DNA of 64,000 bases from Micromussa lordhowensis (taxonomy: Eukaryota > Cnidaria > Anthozoa > Scleractinia > Lobophylliidae). Positions 44,884 through 55,223 of this stretch are shown in pieces. The DNA is taken from positions 4,080,697 through 4,144,696 of the forward strand of contig OZ026609.1 of the NCBI GenBank assembly GCA_964020085.1, written 5' to 3'. The translations under genes and the position numbers were made by a program. The number at the start of each line of letters is the position of its first letter. The stretch's first letter is position 1. The notes beneath the pieces are model-generated. The model was not told the origin of the DNA, searched no databases, and saw only the letters and a program-made list of their open reading frames with translations.

Positions 44884-45886
44884 GCATAGCCAGAAATTCC
44901 GAGCCGTAACCCCCCGCGAAGCGTGACGAAACACTGCCATGTGCTCTCTTCTTATTTATAGGAAAATGTATGGAAATTATCGTTCAGTTGATCGCTGAAG
45001 AGATTAAGGTGGTTGAATTTCACAGTCCCAATCCAAAGTTCTTTCGTTGTGGCAATACCTTTTATTTGGAAGTGGTTTCGTTGTTGAACATAATATAATT
45101 CTTGCGGTTTTTGCTTTTGAAGAATCGCATAAAACTTACAAGAATACGCCATACTAACCTTTTAATTTCATGCAAACCATTGACTCTTGTTTTAAAAGTT
45201 TCTTCAACTTGCTAATGAGTGGAATCAGCATCCCAATGTGGAACTTTAAGACCACATGAAGTGCTTTCAATTTCCATATTATTAGGCTCTCTTCGACTTG
45301 GATATCTTGCGGTTTTTTCATTTAAAGATGCTTGAATTTCCCGAAAATTGCTCATCTTTGTGTGCACGGCTTTCATAATCGCTCGCACCGAACACTCACT
45401 CTACGCGAACTGTTTTCTCCGCCACAAGTGTACTTTTCATAACTAAACTCAACCGCCATTTTGAATAAGCTTGAAGCTATCCTCCAGGCTTCTTTTGGCA
45501 ATTTTTTGAAGGAGATTGAGCCTGGGACTTGGATTCCCTTGAGGGTTTTCGTACTGCGTGACATAACAGTCACCGATCGAAACTGATTCTCGATCTGATT
45601 TACGGCAACTCAAAAGCGCTTGAAAAGGCCTCTCGTCGTACGAAAGTGAAAGGGAAAAAAGAGGAGAGTATCGGTAAAGTTTTTAAAAAGTTTATTTTAG
45701 TGAAATTATCTTAAACATAAAGCAATAATTTCGAAATAATCTCTATGTTCTGGGCTCAAAGTTTGCTTGCCGGCAACGGCGCTGGCGTGACTTGTTTACG
45801 AGAAAGCCGTACGCCAATCACAACATTGAATGTGGCGACCTATGTAACGCCATTCATGGTTCGGAATTTCTGGCTATGGGTAGCTG
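44884..45886. mobile_element. 1.0-kb element with CATAGCCAGAAATTCCGA ends
   Basis: Left end GCATAGCCAGAAATTCCGAG (44885) is matched by GGTTCGGAATTTCTGGCTAT at 45858-45877. The two minus-strand ORFs inside (44952-45152, 45373-45573) carry no transposase motif, so it appears non-autonomous. Confidence 0.6.
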
Positions 45887-46990
45887 TAAGAATGCACCAA
45901 ATAAACTGTTAATCCGACTGCAGGTACAGAAAAACCTTGATATGTTTTGAGTAACAAAACTAAACGAACAGTGACAATAACGGTGCCATGAGGGTAGCAT
46001 ACGGCTTCTCATATTGCCCCGACTATCTGTGAAAGAGCATTAGTAACGATCAACTGGCAACTTCACTTCACAGATGTTGCGATTTTACCGCATACATGAA
46101 TATATTCTACATCTACATTTATTAAGTTGTCGAACAGCATCATTAAGAGGATTTGATCACGGGCTTGGTTTTGTGTAGTTGTTAAAACTAGTTTTCGATA
46201 GCCGGCAGACTTCAGCGCTTATCAAATGAAAGCTCTGTACAACAGCACAAATTATCAATTTTCAGCAAAATGTTACTCACCAAATCGACACCGTAAACAC
46301 TGAAAAAAAAATCACCAGAATTGCTAAGGTAGGTACGTACCTACGAAGGTAGCCGAACATATTACGGTCAGCTAGAGTTCAATGGTCATATCGTTCCAGA
46401 AAAAACGAGAGATCGTTCCACTTTTATTTAGTTGGATAACTCTGATAACCTGCTGGAATGTAAGTTTCGCGTACTGCAGCTGCTTTCATAAATCTGGGTG
46501 AGACATTTTTCCGAATAACGCTCGAATTGGTAACTGCACAGACCTAGTAGGTCTTAGCGATGCTGCTTATATATCAATCGTCTATCATAAGCCAGAGTTT
46601 TGGCTTAATTTATTGAATCGTTACGATTTTTGTGTGGGATACCTGTGGTACTTACCTGTATGCCACACTTTTGTCATTGGGTAGTAAGTCCTTTATTGCT
46701 AATGAGTTGCAAAGTTTGCAATGTACTCAGGATCCAGGCTGGACCGCCAATTTGGACCTTCTGGTAGCGTCTTTAGGTCTCTTTAGTAAACACTTCATCC
46801 CTCGGATCGTTCATTGCCGGTTTTTATGCGACGCCATCATTTTCCAAACCTAAAAATTACTAATCCTTCTGAAGTTTCAGTTTCGTCAGATGTAAGACCC
46901 TCTAATCGATCAGTACGATTTACAACGTTTTAGCTCGACAGGGTTCTTTATTTTGTTATAGAGGACGTTCTTTTTCCCGTTTTTTTTTTT
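45887..46990. other. gene-free region
   Basis: No supportable gene. A 16-base palindrome GTAGGTACGTACCTAC is at 46326-46341. Confidence 0.35.
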
Positions 46991-47225
46991 TTTGCGTTGC
47001 GTGGCATTAAAATGGTGACCTGAGAGGGGTAAAGTAACAAAGACATCTGTCGTTGAGTTTTATAATTGAAACGAAAAATTATTACTCTAGAGTTCCAACA
47101 CTGATAGTAATAATTGTTCTAGTGCAAGAACTGTTCAGTTCGCAAACACGTGAACGATAACTCCTCTTTTGACCTAGGAGACAACCTTCTCGGGCCACCA
47201 TTCCAATGTCACGCAACGCATAAAC
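46991..47225. mobile_element. 235-bp MITE with GCGTTGCGTGRCATT ends
   Basis: The left end TTTGCGTTGCGTGGCATTAA and ATGGTGACCTGAGAGG is matched inverted by CTCGGGCCACCAT and CCAATGTCACGCAACGCATAAA at the right. Non-coding. Confidence 0.7.
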
Positions 47226-47467
47226 TTAGAAAAATTATATTTTATGTTCCATAACCAGTTTTGAGATACTTTTGACAAAGAGAAACAAACTAAATGACTT
47301 TAGAGTCTCCCGAGATTCGTCGGTCAGATATAAAGTCTTTTTGAGTCTCTTTAATCGACGGTGTACTAGGCGTCGCCGTCCTAGATTGTTAAACTCCCGG
47401 AAAACTCCCAAATATATGCCTTTCGTGATGGGCAGAACGTGTGCACACTAACCGTGATGCACCGTCC
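47226..47467. other. old dispersed repeat fragment
   Basis: Shares GTTCCATAA, AGAAACAAACT, ATGACTTTAGAG and GGCGTCGCCGTC, in the same order, with 18840-18990. No gene. Confidence 0.45.
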
Positions 47468-47471
47468 TTAA

Positions 47472-48101
47472 GGACGTTCGCGCCCAAAAACTTCCCACAC
47501 ACAGATTTTTTTAAAACTTTCATTGACGGTAGAAAATGATAAGATTAGATAAAAAACGTAAAAAAAATCGGGGGTCACCGAACTCGTTTTCAAGATAAAG
47601 CGTAGCTCAGACCATAGCATTTCTACGATTCTCGGTCATTCGAGGCGATTCTGGCCGGATTCATTACTATCGGCATATATTTAAGTTGAAGAATCATCTC
47701 TAAGCTATGAGTGTTTAAACACGGCTTATATAGGCCTAATTGATAGATCTTTGCTACATATGTCATTAAATCTGCTAGAATTAGCCTTAAAAAAGACAAC
47801 TTCTAAGTCACGCACACCTGTCTCTATGTACCAATTCGACCCTGTTTTAATAGTATATGACAAATAATTACAACTTCCCACACACAGATTTTTTTGGTTT
47901 TTTAGTATAATGTAGAGAGTTAAAAAAGGAAGTGATCTGCCGAAAAAAAAGTGGGGGTCACCGAGCTTCCAACAAAAATATTCGCACACCAAGTTAACGC
48001 AAAGGTCATCAGCTCTATTTTTTGTTAAGTTTTCGACTCGGTGCGTGCGCTTGAAAATGACGTGGCACGCGCGTGACCAATGAATAGCGTGCGCACTAGA
48101 G

Positions 48102-48130
<29 letters not shown>
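47472..48130. mobile_element. 659-bp TTAA-flanked non-autonomous transposon
   Basis: Terminal inverted repeats GGACGTTCGCGCCC and GGGCGCGAACGTCC are exact, and both are bounded by TTAA (47468-47471 and 48131-48134). TTAA duplications characterise piggyBac and Kolobok transposons. Inside, the phrase CTTCCCACACACAGATTTTT (47500 and 47874) and GGGGTCACCGA (47569 and 47953) occur twice in direct order. The 129-aa ORF on the minus strand has no transposase features. The right end is 54 bp from the methyltransferase ATG. Confidence 0.8.
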
Positions 48131-48134
<4 letters not shown>

Positions 48135-48184
48135 GAGAAGTAAATTTCAGTCTCGCGGGGTCACAGACTGTTTACCTCCTGACG

Positions 48185-48992
48185 ATGGATTCGTTGAGTT
48201 TCGGTGAGGACTATCGCAACAATTTTGACCCAAAAGCTTACCTTAACTATTAAAAACGGAACAGGCGATCAGCTTGAATACACAGAATTTCCATTAAGAT
48301 GCTTTCATGAATTTTGGTCGAAAATGGCAAAACGAAACGCACGAGTTCTCGACTTCGGTGGGGGACCTGCCATCTACGATCTTATAAGTGCTGCACCATA
48401 TGCCGAAGAGATCATCTTTGCCGAGTACAGCGAAGAGAATCGGAAAGAAGTAGCCGCTTGGCGAGAAAGATCTCCAGATGCTCACGACTGGTCGCCATAT
48501 TTCAAGTTTGCTGTGCAAAGATTTGAAGGCAAGGGAAGCGAAGAAGCGTTGATACGAGATGCTGAGCTAAGAAAGAAAATAAGTTATATTTTGCCGTGTG
48601 ATATCGCATTGGAAGACCCAGTGAAATGGCCCTCAACATGGACTTCCCAGCTTGGCTCGTTCGATGTCGTCACAACAAGTTGTTGTATTGAAACAGCTGT
48701 GAAATCTGAAGTAGAATACAGGAATGCAGTTACTAGGTTAAGAAAATACTTGAAACCGGGTGGATATCTAGTCATGTACAGCTCCATAGGTCAGACTTTC
48801 TACTATGTAGGCAAAGAAAAGTTCTATTGTTTTTCAGCTAGCGAGAATCAAATCCAAGAAACATTACGCAAAGAGGGCTTTGGTGAGTTGGACATGAAAT
48901 TAAAGATTGATCGAAGAACCGAGTTATATGGCAGTGAAAAACTGTATTTTGTCAGCGCTAAGGTCGGAAGTGTAGACACAATTTTGGATTGA
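48185..48992 (+). CDS. NNMT/INMT/PNMT-type N-methyltransferase, copy 1 (N-terminal frame break)
   Basis: From 48204 to 48992 an open frame carries the family core: VLDFGGGPAIYDLISAAP (SAM-binding motif I; family form is a G-S/G-G-P loop), EIIFAEYSEENRKEVAAW (motif after the loop, with the acidic residue that binds the SAM ribose), ILPCDIALEDP, and LRKYLKPGGYLVMYSSIG. Related enzymes transfer methyl from S-adenosylmethionine to amines such as nicotinamide or indolethylamines in the cytosol. The natural start appears to be ATG 48185, whose first 22 codons include FDPKAYLNY, matching the family N-terminus (F-N/D-P-x-x-Y-L). That frame ends in TAA at 48251-48253, and the core lies one base forward. 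The first in-frame ATG of the core frame is 48324, which would lose the N-terminal helices. So either this is a pseudogene, there is an assembly error, or expression needs a frame change. The substrate cannot be told. Confidence 0.7.
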
Positions 48993-50924
48993 CTCTAGCA
49001 TTCCCGCACGGGTTGCCTATGATTGTCTGGGCTGGGTTAGAATCATAAAGTACTCAGAGCAAACTAGGTTTTGTCGCAATCGTGTGCAAGAGATACGAAA
49101 AAAACAAGATTTGACTTTATTCCTATGTGATGAGGTGTGAGGACGTTACATGAAGCCCTGAGCTTATCATTGCTGCTAAAGATGTCGGTGAGGTCAACTG
49201 TTGGTATTAATATGCCAACCAGAGAACTATTGGCTGTTGAAGCAAAGGATTCTTTTGTTTAACGGTTTGAACATGCAAATACGGCAAAAACAATGTCTGT
49301 AAACAAATGTCTTCCCTATGGTGCAAAGCCACTGTGAATTTGCCTCCCGATAAATGAGCGTTAGTTTACGCTTAATAGCGTCGCGCACAATTTCTAAAAA
49401 TAGATTACATCACCAGAGACCCCCCACATGACTCAGACAAGAATTACAGTCCGGTAGAAGGTTTTGTATGAGAGCGTTGTATTCTAGACCAGAAAATCAG
49501 GCAAAACAGGAGAGATTGGTGGTTTAGGTTTTTGATTAGCTTAAATATTGTTAGAAGGTAACCAATGCTGCCGTGGGTAATGTAAAACGGTTTCAAGGTG
49601 TCCAGAAAAGAGCATAAATGTCACAAATTGCACGAGGATCTTACAAAGCCGCAGTGACAGTCGTCTGACAGATCCCAAAACCCTCACTTCAGGAATTGGA
49701 AGTCGAGAACTTTTTGAGCGGCGGTTGTGACTAGCCGATCAGAATTCTTCACAGGGAAATGTTTTACGAAGAAACTTATCTGCTGTTTCTCCTGGTCTTG
49801 AAAAAAAGACTTATCAGTTGACCTATCGCCAGAAATTCCCAAATTTGACAACCCGAGCCGTCCACACAAACGAATACGATAGAATTGGAGGACATAATTA
49901 TTATCTCTGAGGCAATTCCAAAGGCATAGCAGAATTAGGTGTCCTGTGTAATTTGGAGGACCTAGATTTTAATAGAGTCGTTTCTCCGACCAAATAAACG
50001 AATGCGAGCAGACCTCAACTGCATGTGTTTCATAGATTCATATGTTCAGTATGTTTGGCGCGATACGTGTAACATAAATAGCGCGGGCTAAAGCTTATTT
50101 TATATGCGAAGATAGAGCGGGTCATTCTCACTTAAACCGCAAGGCAAGGCAACCGATCGGTTCGGATCTACGGTATTTCTTTGAGGTTTTTCTTTAGTGG
50201 CTTGCTGGCTTTCTTGTCAGTGATACACCTGAATGTCGGGTACAATGATAGTATATGCGAGAAGTGTATTTATAAACAACATTCATACATGAGAATGAGT
50301 AACCCATCATATTTTGCCGACCTCCTTCAAACTCTGTATTATTATTATTATTATCCCAAAGTACACATTGTGGGTCTAACATTTTGAGCTACAGAGGCCC
50401 TCAAATTGCGAAATAAATCGCTGAGTATCACGCTGAAGAGCTCACGAACGCCTTTGTTCCATACGTCGCTCTCAAAGAAGCAGCGCACGGAATGGTTTGT
50501 TTGTCTGAGTCACACCGGGGGGTACATTTTCGTGACGTCATTTGTGCGCGACGCTATTTTGTATGGCGTGACGTCAAACTTGACGGTGGCTCAACACAAA
50601 GTGTCAATTTTGGCGTTATTTCAAAAAGCTTCCTAGGTTTTGACAGTAATTACTGCAAAACAGTTTGTTTTTCTACAGCTAGCCTGCAGTTTGCGAAGCA
50701 CGTGCAGGAGAGCGCGAGTCCGTTGAATAAAGCCAATTTTGGTTTGTTTGTCTCCTGCGGTTTGTCTACGAATAGCGTCTTTTTGCTCGTCACGCAGCGG
50801 AGGAAGGACTGCATGAGCCGTAGAAACATCTTTGTCTTTACCAAACTAGTAAAGGGTGGAAAAGTCGGAATTCAAGTAATAAACCAGAAGCTACAAATTC
50901 ATTCCCTGTGCTTCTCGTTTTTAA
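48993..50924. other. gene-free region after methyltransferase copy 1
   Basis: 49060-49125 still matches the 3' flank of copies 2 and 3 (GCAAGAGATACGARAA, AACAAGATTTGA), showing that flanking DNA was duplicated with the gene. The 175-aa ORF at 50492-51019 runs across the boundary of a transposon and has no domain. An (ATT)n tract is at 50337-50353. Confidence 0.45.
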
Positions 50925-52194
50925 GGTGGCTCACTAGCCAAAAAAGGGACCAAAACGTTTGCTTACATATGGTGAAGAAAGATCAATTGCGTTCGATTGC
51001 ACTCATGAAGAGAAAATAAATTTTGAAGGTTTCACTGAAAATGGTTGTTATGGCAACCAGCCACAGCCTTTTGAGGTTTGATTTTATAGCATTGACGCCA
51101 ACAATTCCTGCTCTCAAGATTTGATTTTGAAACAAGCGTATCTTTTAAGTGTCTTTTTTGTTCTATGCAATAAAATAAACTGTTTGCATTTGACTCTTGT
51201 TTTCTGTGCTTTCTACAGGCTTTATTTAGAAATAACCTTATTTTGCACCTAACCCAGTGAACAAATTATGACCCCAAATTTCAGGAATTTCAATGTAGAA
51301 ATGTTGGCGTGAAGTCAGTAGGTATAAAAGTAGACCTTTGAGAAAAATGCACTTAAACTGAACTTCATACATGATGGATTCAGCATTTTACAAGCCAAAC
51401 ATTGCGGGGGAGGGGTGCTGATTGGATCTCCGGGAAGGGGGTTGTGGTGGTTGTTCTAATTTGTAAAACGTTTCTGCAATTGTAGGAAATGTTCATAAGG
51501 GAAATGAATGAGCCTGTGATGGTAAATCAAGCAAAGCTTTTCCCAGGTAACTCTCCTGTACGCTTCGATATTCGTTCTTTATTCTAATGATTCACTTAAA
51601 GCAAAATAACAAATACAGAAATTAATAAACACGAACTTAAACTTAAAGAAAAACCGAAAATACAAATACAGTACTCCGGAACTGACAACGACTGAAAACA
51701 ACTAAACAACTACAACGATTTTAAAAACGGAATTTAAACCAGAAGAATAGACTTTACGAGGCTACGTAATAAACAATACACGATTACATAACAAGATGTG
51801 AAAACTTCATTTGCATTTTGAAAGAACTGCACATAAATATTAATGTAGGCCAAAATTAATCTAGAACAACAAAACAAACAAACAAGAAAAGGTGATAAAA
51901 AATGAAATGTAACTCTCGTGGCTCCACTCACTACAAAGTATTGCTCATATTAAAATAAATCTAGATTTTTAGTCGTGTTCTTACTGTAAACAACCGTTGT
52001 TATGGCCGTTGCTACGTAAAAAACCTCATACCACTCTGTACTTTCCTTACATTTAGCACTTACCTAGAGGTAAATTCAGCATGATCGATTTAAAATACGT
52101 TTTAAAAGTGTTCAAGGGCTCTAAATCTCATATTTTTAAAAAAAACTGCATTTTGTTTTCTCAACGTCGTCATTTTTTTGACTAGTGAGCCACC
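50925..52194. mobile_element. 1.27-kb TTAA-flanked non-autonomous transposon
   Basis: Ends GGTGGCTCACTAGCCAAAAAA and TTTTTTGACTAGTGAGCCACC are inverted repeats with one mismatch, bounded by TTAA at 50921-50924 and 52195-52198. The interior is AT-rich with no long ORF. It ends about 110 bp before the ATG of methyltransferase copy 2. Same target type as 47472-48130 but different termini. Confidence 0.75.
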
Positions 52195-52307
52195 TTAAAT
52201 GTCGTTAGTTTCCCCGACCACGTGACTAAAACTGTGTCCTCCATCCCGGGTCCATCTAAGAGAGCTTGGATCCGGAAGTGAGCAGATGGACTGTTTACTC
52301 GCTGATG

Positions 52308-53096
52308 ATGGATTCATTTCGTTTCGGTGGCCGGGGACTACCACGACAAGTTTGACTCAAAAGCTTACCTTAAAAATTACAGTCGAATCATACAGTGAAT
52401 TTTCGTTAGGATGCTTTTATGAATTTTGGTCGAAAATGGGAAAAAGAAACGCAAGAGTTCTCGACTTCGGTGGGGGACCTGCCATCTACGATCTTATAAG
52501 TGCTGCACCATATGCTGAAGAGATCATCTTTGCCGAGTGCAGCGAAGAGAATCGGAAAGAAGTAGCAGCTTGGCAAGAAAGATCTCGAGATGTTTACGAT
52601 TGGTTGCCATATTTCAGGTTCGTTTTGCAAAGATTAGAAGGCAAGGGAAGCAAAGAAGCGTTGATACGAGAAGCTGAGCTAAGAAAGAAAGAAAGTCATA
52701 TTTTGCCGTGTGATATCGCATTGGAAGACCCAGTGAAATGGCCCTCAACATGGGCTTCTCAGCCTGGTACACTCGATGTCGTGACAACTAGTTTGTGCAT
52801 TGAAGCAGCTGTGAAAACTGAAATAGAGTACAGGAATGCAATTGCAAAGTTTAGAAAATACCTAAAACCGGGTGGATATCTGGTGATGTACAGCTCCATA
52901 GGCGAGACATTCTACACTATAGGCAAGGAAAAGTCCTGTTGGGTGTTTTGTGAGCGAGAATCAAATTCCAGAAATATTACGCAAGGAGGGCTTTTGTGAG
53001 GTGGCCGACATGAAATTACTGGCGGAACCCAGAAGCGAGTTATATGATGGTGGAAAACTGTACTTTGTCAGCGCTGAGGTCGAAAGTGTACAATGA
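52308..53096 (+). pseudogene. N-methyltransferase copy 2, frameshifted
   Basis: The core from about 52360 to 52950 is open and close to copy 1 (VLDFGGGPAIYDLISAAP, FAECSEENRKEVAAW, LPCDIALEDP, KYLKPGGYLVMYSSIG). The ATG at 52308 leads into a frame that stops within 16 codons; FDSKAYLKNY is found in a second frame and the core in a third, so the N-terminus is broken at least twice. Near 52950 another shift separates the last 45 residues (ENQIPEILRKEGF...KLYFVSAEVESV). The 5' flank (GACTGTTTAC) and 3' flank match copy 1, so it arose by duplication of genomic DNA, not retrotransposition. Confidence 0.8.
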
Positions 53097-54024
53097 ACAG
53101 AGAGAATTTTGGAATGACTTTCACATTTACGGGTTGCCAATGATTGTCTGAACTGGGTTAGAATCGTAAAGTACTCTGTAGAACTGCAAATTCATTGAAG
53201 GATAGCTTTACAGTTCAGCGGAGTTGTTTTGTTCTCGAGTCACTTCAAGTGAGAGTCAAGTTAGATTTCTATTTTCTTTTTTTCTTTGTTCTTTTGTTCT
53301 TTTTGTCTTTTGTCACAATCGGGTGCAAGAGATACGAGAACAACAAGATTTGATTTTTTGCCATGTTATAGGTTCAAGTTTCGCCCCGAACAAGACCTGA
53401 TACGAAGCTCTGACATTAATCATGATCTTAATCACTTGTATGATTACAGACCGAACTGGACTCCACTCAGTGCTATTACCATTACATGTCATTATGGCGC
53501 ATTATGAAAACATACTGTATTGTAAGTAATATTGGTGTTTGTTTTGTGCAGAGATCTTTTGTTCTTGTTTAATTAAATCGAGCATTATCAGAAAATTCAA
53601 GCTGTAAACAGTTTCAACTTAGAGGATATCAAGAATAACACGAGCTCAACACGCTTGCCGAATTTGAACACAAAAAATGAAAATTTAAAACAACAGAGAA
53701 CCGTGAACAAACTTGTCACCAAAACGAGGCTACGGCTCTTGAAAGTAGAAGAAATGCTCCGACAAGGGAGCAAATCACGCTTTTGCCTCAAATATAAACA
53801 AACTGCAATAAGAGCGCATTGGAGCTCTCTCGTGCGGGTGGACCGGTGAGGGTGGGACTCTGCAAAGACTCTGCTCCCCATAACTCAGCCCCATGAGGTG
53901 GGTTTGGGGGGAGCAGAGACGGGAAGGATTTTACTCAAATGATTTTTTATACAACATGAATCGCGCGAAGTTGACATGATTACCCTTGGAAATCATGCAC
54001 TGCGGTCATACATGACATGATAAC
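52833..54024 (+). repeat. 1.2-kb tandem duplication, unit 1
   Basis: Runs from GGAATGCAATTGCAAAGTTT in the methyltransferase to ACTGCGGTCATACATGACAT. It is followed at an offset of 1,209 bp by unit 2 (54042-55222), nearly identical throughout. It contains the methyltransferase C-terminus, a T-rich tract, and a region with a 94-aa minus-strand ORF (53597-53881) of no known domain. Confidence 0.85.
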
Positions 54025-54041
54025 CCGTGACCTTCAATCAC

Positions 54042-54303
54042 GGAATGCAATTGCAAAGTTTAGAAAATACCTAAAACCGGGTGGATATCTGGTGATGTAC
54101 AGCTCCATAGGCGAGACATTCTACACTATAGGCAAGGAAAAGTCCTGTTGGCTTTTCCGTGAGAGAGAATCAAATTCCAGAAATATTACGCAAGGAGGGC
54201 TTTTGTGAGGTGGCCGACATGAAATTACTGGCGGAACCCAGAAGCGAGTTATATGATGGTGGAAAACTGTACTTTGTCAGCGCTGAGGTCGAAAGTGTAC
54301 AAC
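54042..54303 (+). pseudogene. N-methyltransferase C-terminal fragment, copy 3
   Basis: Carried by duplication unit 2. It starts abruptly at RNAIAKFRKYLKPGGYLVMY and shares with copy 2 the frameshift before ENQIPEILRKEGF, so it is a recent derivative of the broken copy 2. Confidence 0.85.
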
Positions 54304-55222
54304 AGAGAGAATTTTGGAATGACTTTCACATTTACGGGTTGCCAATGATTGTCTGAACTGGGTTAGAATCGTAAAGTACTCTGTAGAACTGCAAATTCAT
54401 TGAAGGATAGCTTTACAGTTCAGCGGAGTTGTTTTGTTCTCGAGTCACTTCAAGTGAGAGTCAAGTTAGATTTCTATTTTCTTTTTTTCTTTGTTCTTTT
54501 GTTATTTGGTCTTTTGTCACAATCGGGTGCAAGAGATACGAGAACAACAAGATTTGATTTTTTGTCATGTTATAGGTTCACGTTTGGCCCCGAACAAGAC
54601 CTGACACGAAGCTCTGACCTTAATCATGGTTTTTGTTATCACTTGTATGATTACAGACCGAACTGGACTCCACTCAGTGCTATTACCATTACATGTCATT
54701 ATGGCGCATTATGAAAACATACTGTATTGTAAGTAATATTGGTGTTTGTATTGTGCAGAGATCTTTTGTTCTTGTTTAATTAAATCGAGAAAATTCAAGC
54801 TGTAAACAGTTTCAACATAGAGGATATCAAGAAATAACACGAGCTCAACACACTTGCCGAATTTGGACACAAAAAATGTAAATTTAAAACAACAGAGAAC
54901 CGTGAACAAACTTGTCACCAAAACGAGGCTACGCCTCGTGAAAGTAGAAGAAATGCTCCGACAAGGGAGCAAATCACGCTTTTGCCTCAAATATAAACAA
55001 ACTGCAATAAGAGCGCATTGGAGCTCCCTCGTGCGGGTGGACCGGTGAGGGTGGGACTCTGCAAAGACTCTGCTCCCCATAACTCAGCCCCATGAGGGGG
55101 GTTGGGGGGGGGGGAGCAGAGACGGGGATGATTTTACTCAAATGATTTTTTATACAACACGAATAGCGTGAAGTTGACATGATAACCCTTGGAAATCATG
55201 CACTGCGGTCATACATGACACG
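54042..55222 (+). repeat. 1.2-kb tandem duplication, unit 2
   Basis: Collinear with 52833-54024, with small indels (for example a longer G run at 55095). It ends exactly where the 59-bp array begins (CATACATGACACGATTTTTG). Confidence 0.85.
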
Positions 55223-55223
55223 A

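Noticed and set aside
47726..48115. 129-residue minus-strand ORF inside a TTAA-flanked element, possible transposase
   Set aside because: No DDE-type motifs, too short, and the interior is partly self-duplicated.
50492..51019. 175-residue ORF
   Set aside because: Crosses the boundary of the TTAA-flanked element at 50925 and has no domain, so it cannot be one gene.
53597..53881. 94-residue minus-strand ORF kept in both 1.2-kb units
   Set aside because: Its presence in both units follows from their recent duplication; no domain and no start context supporting a gene.
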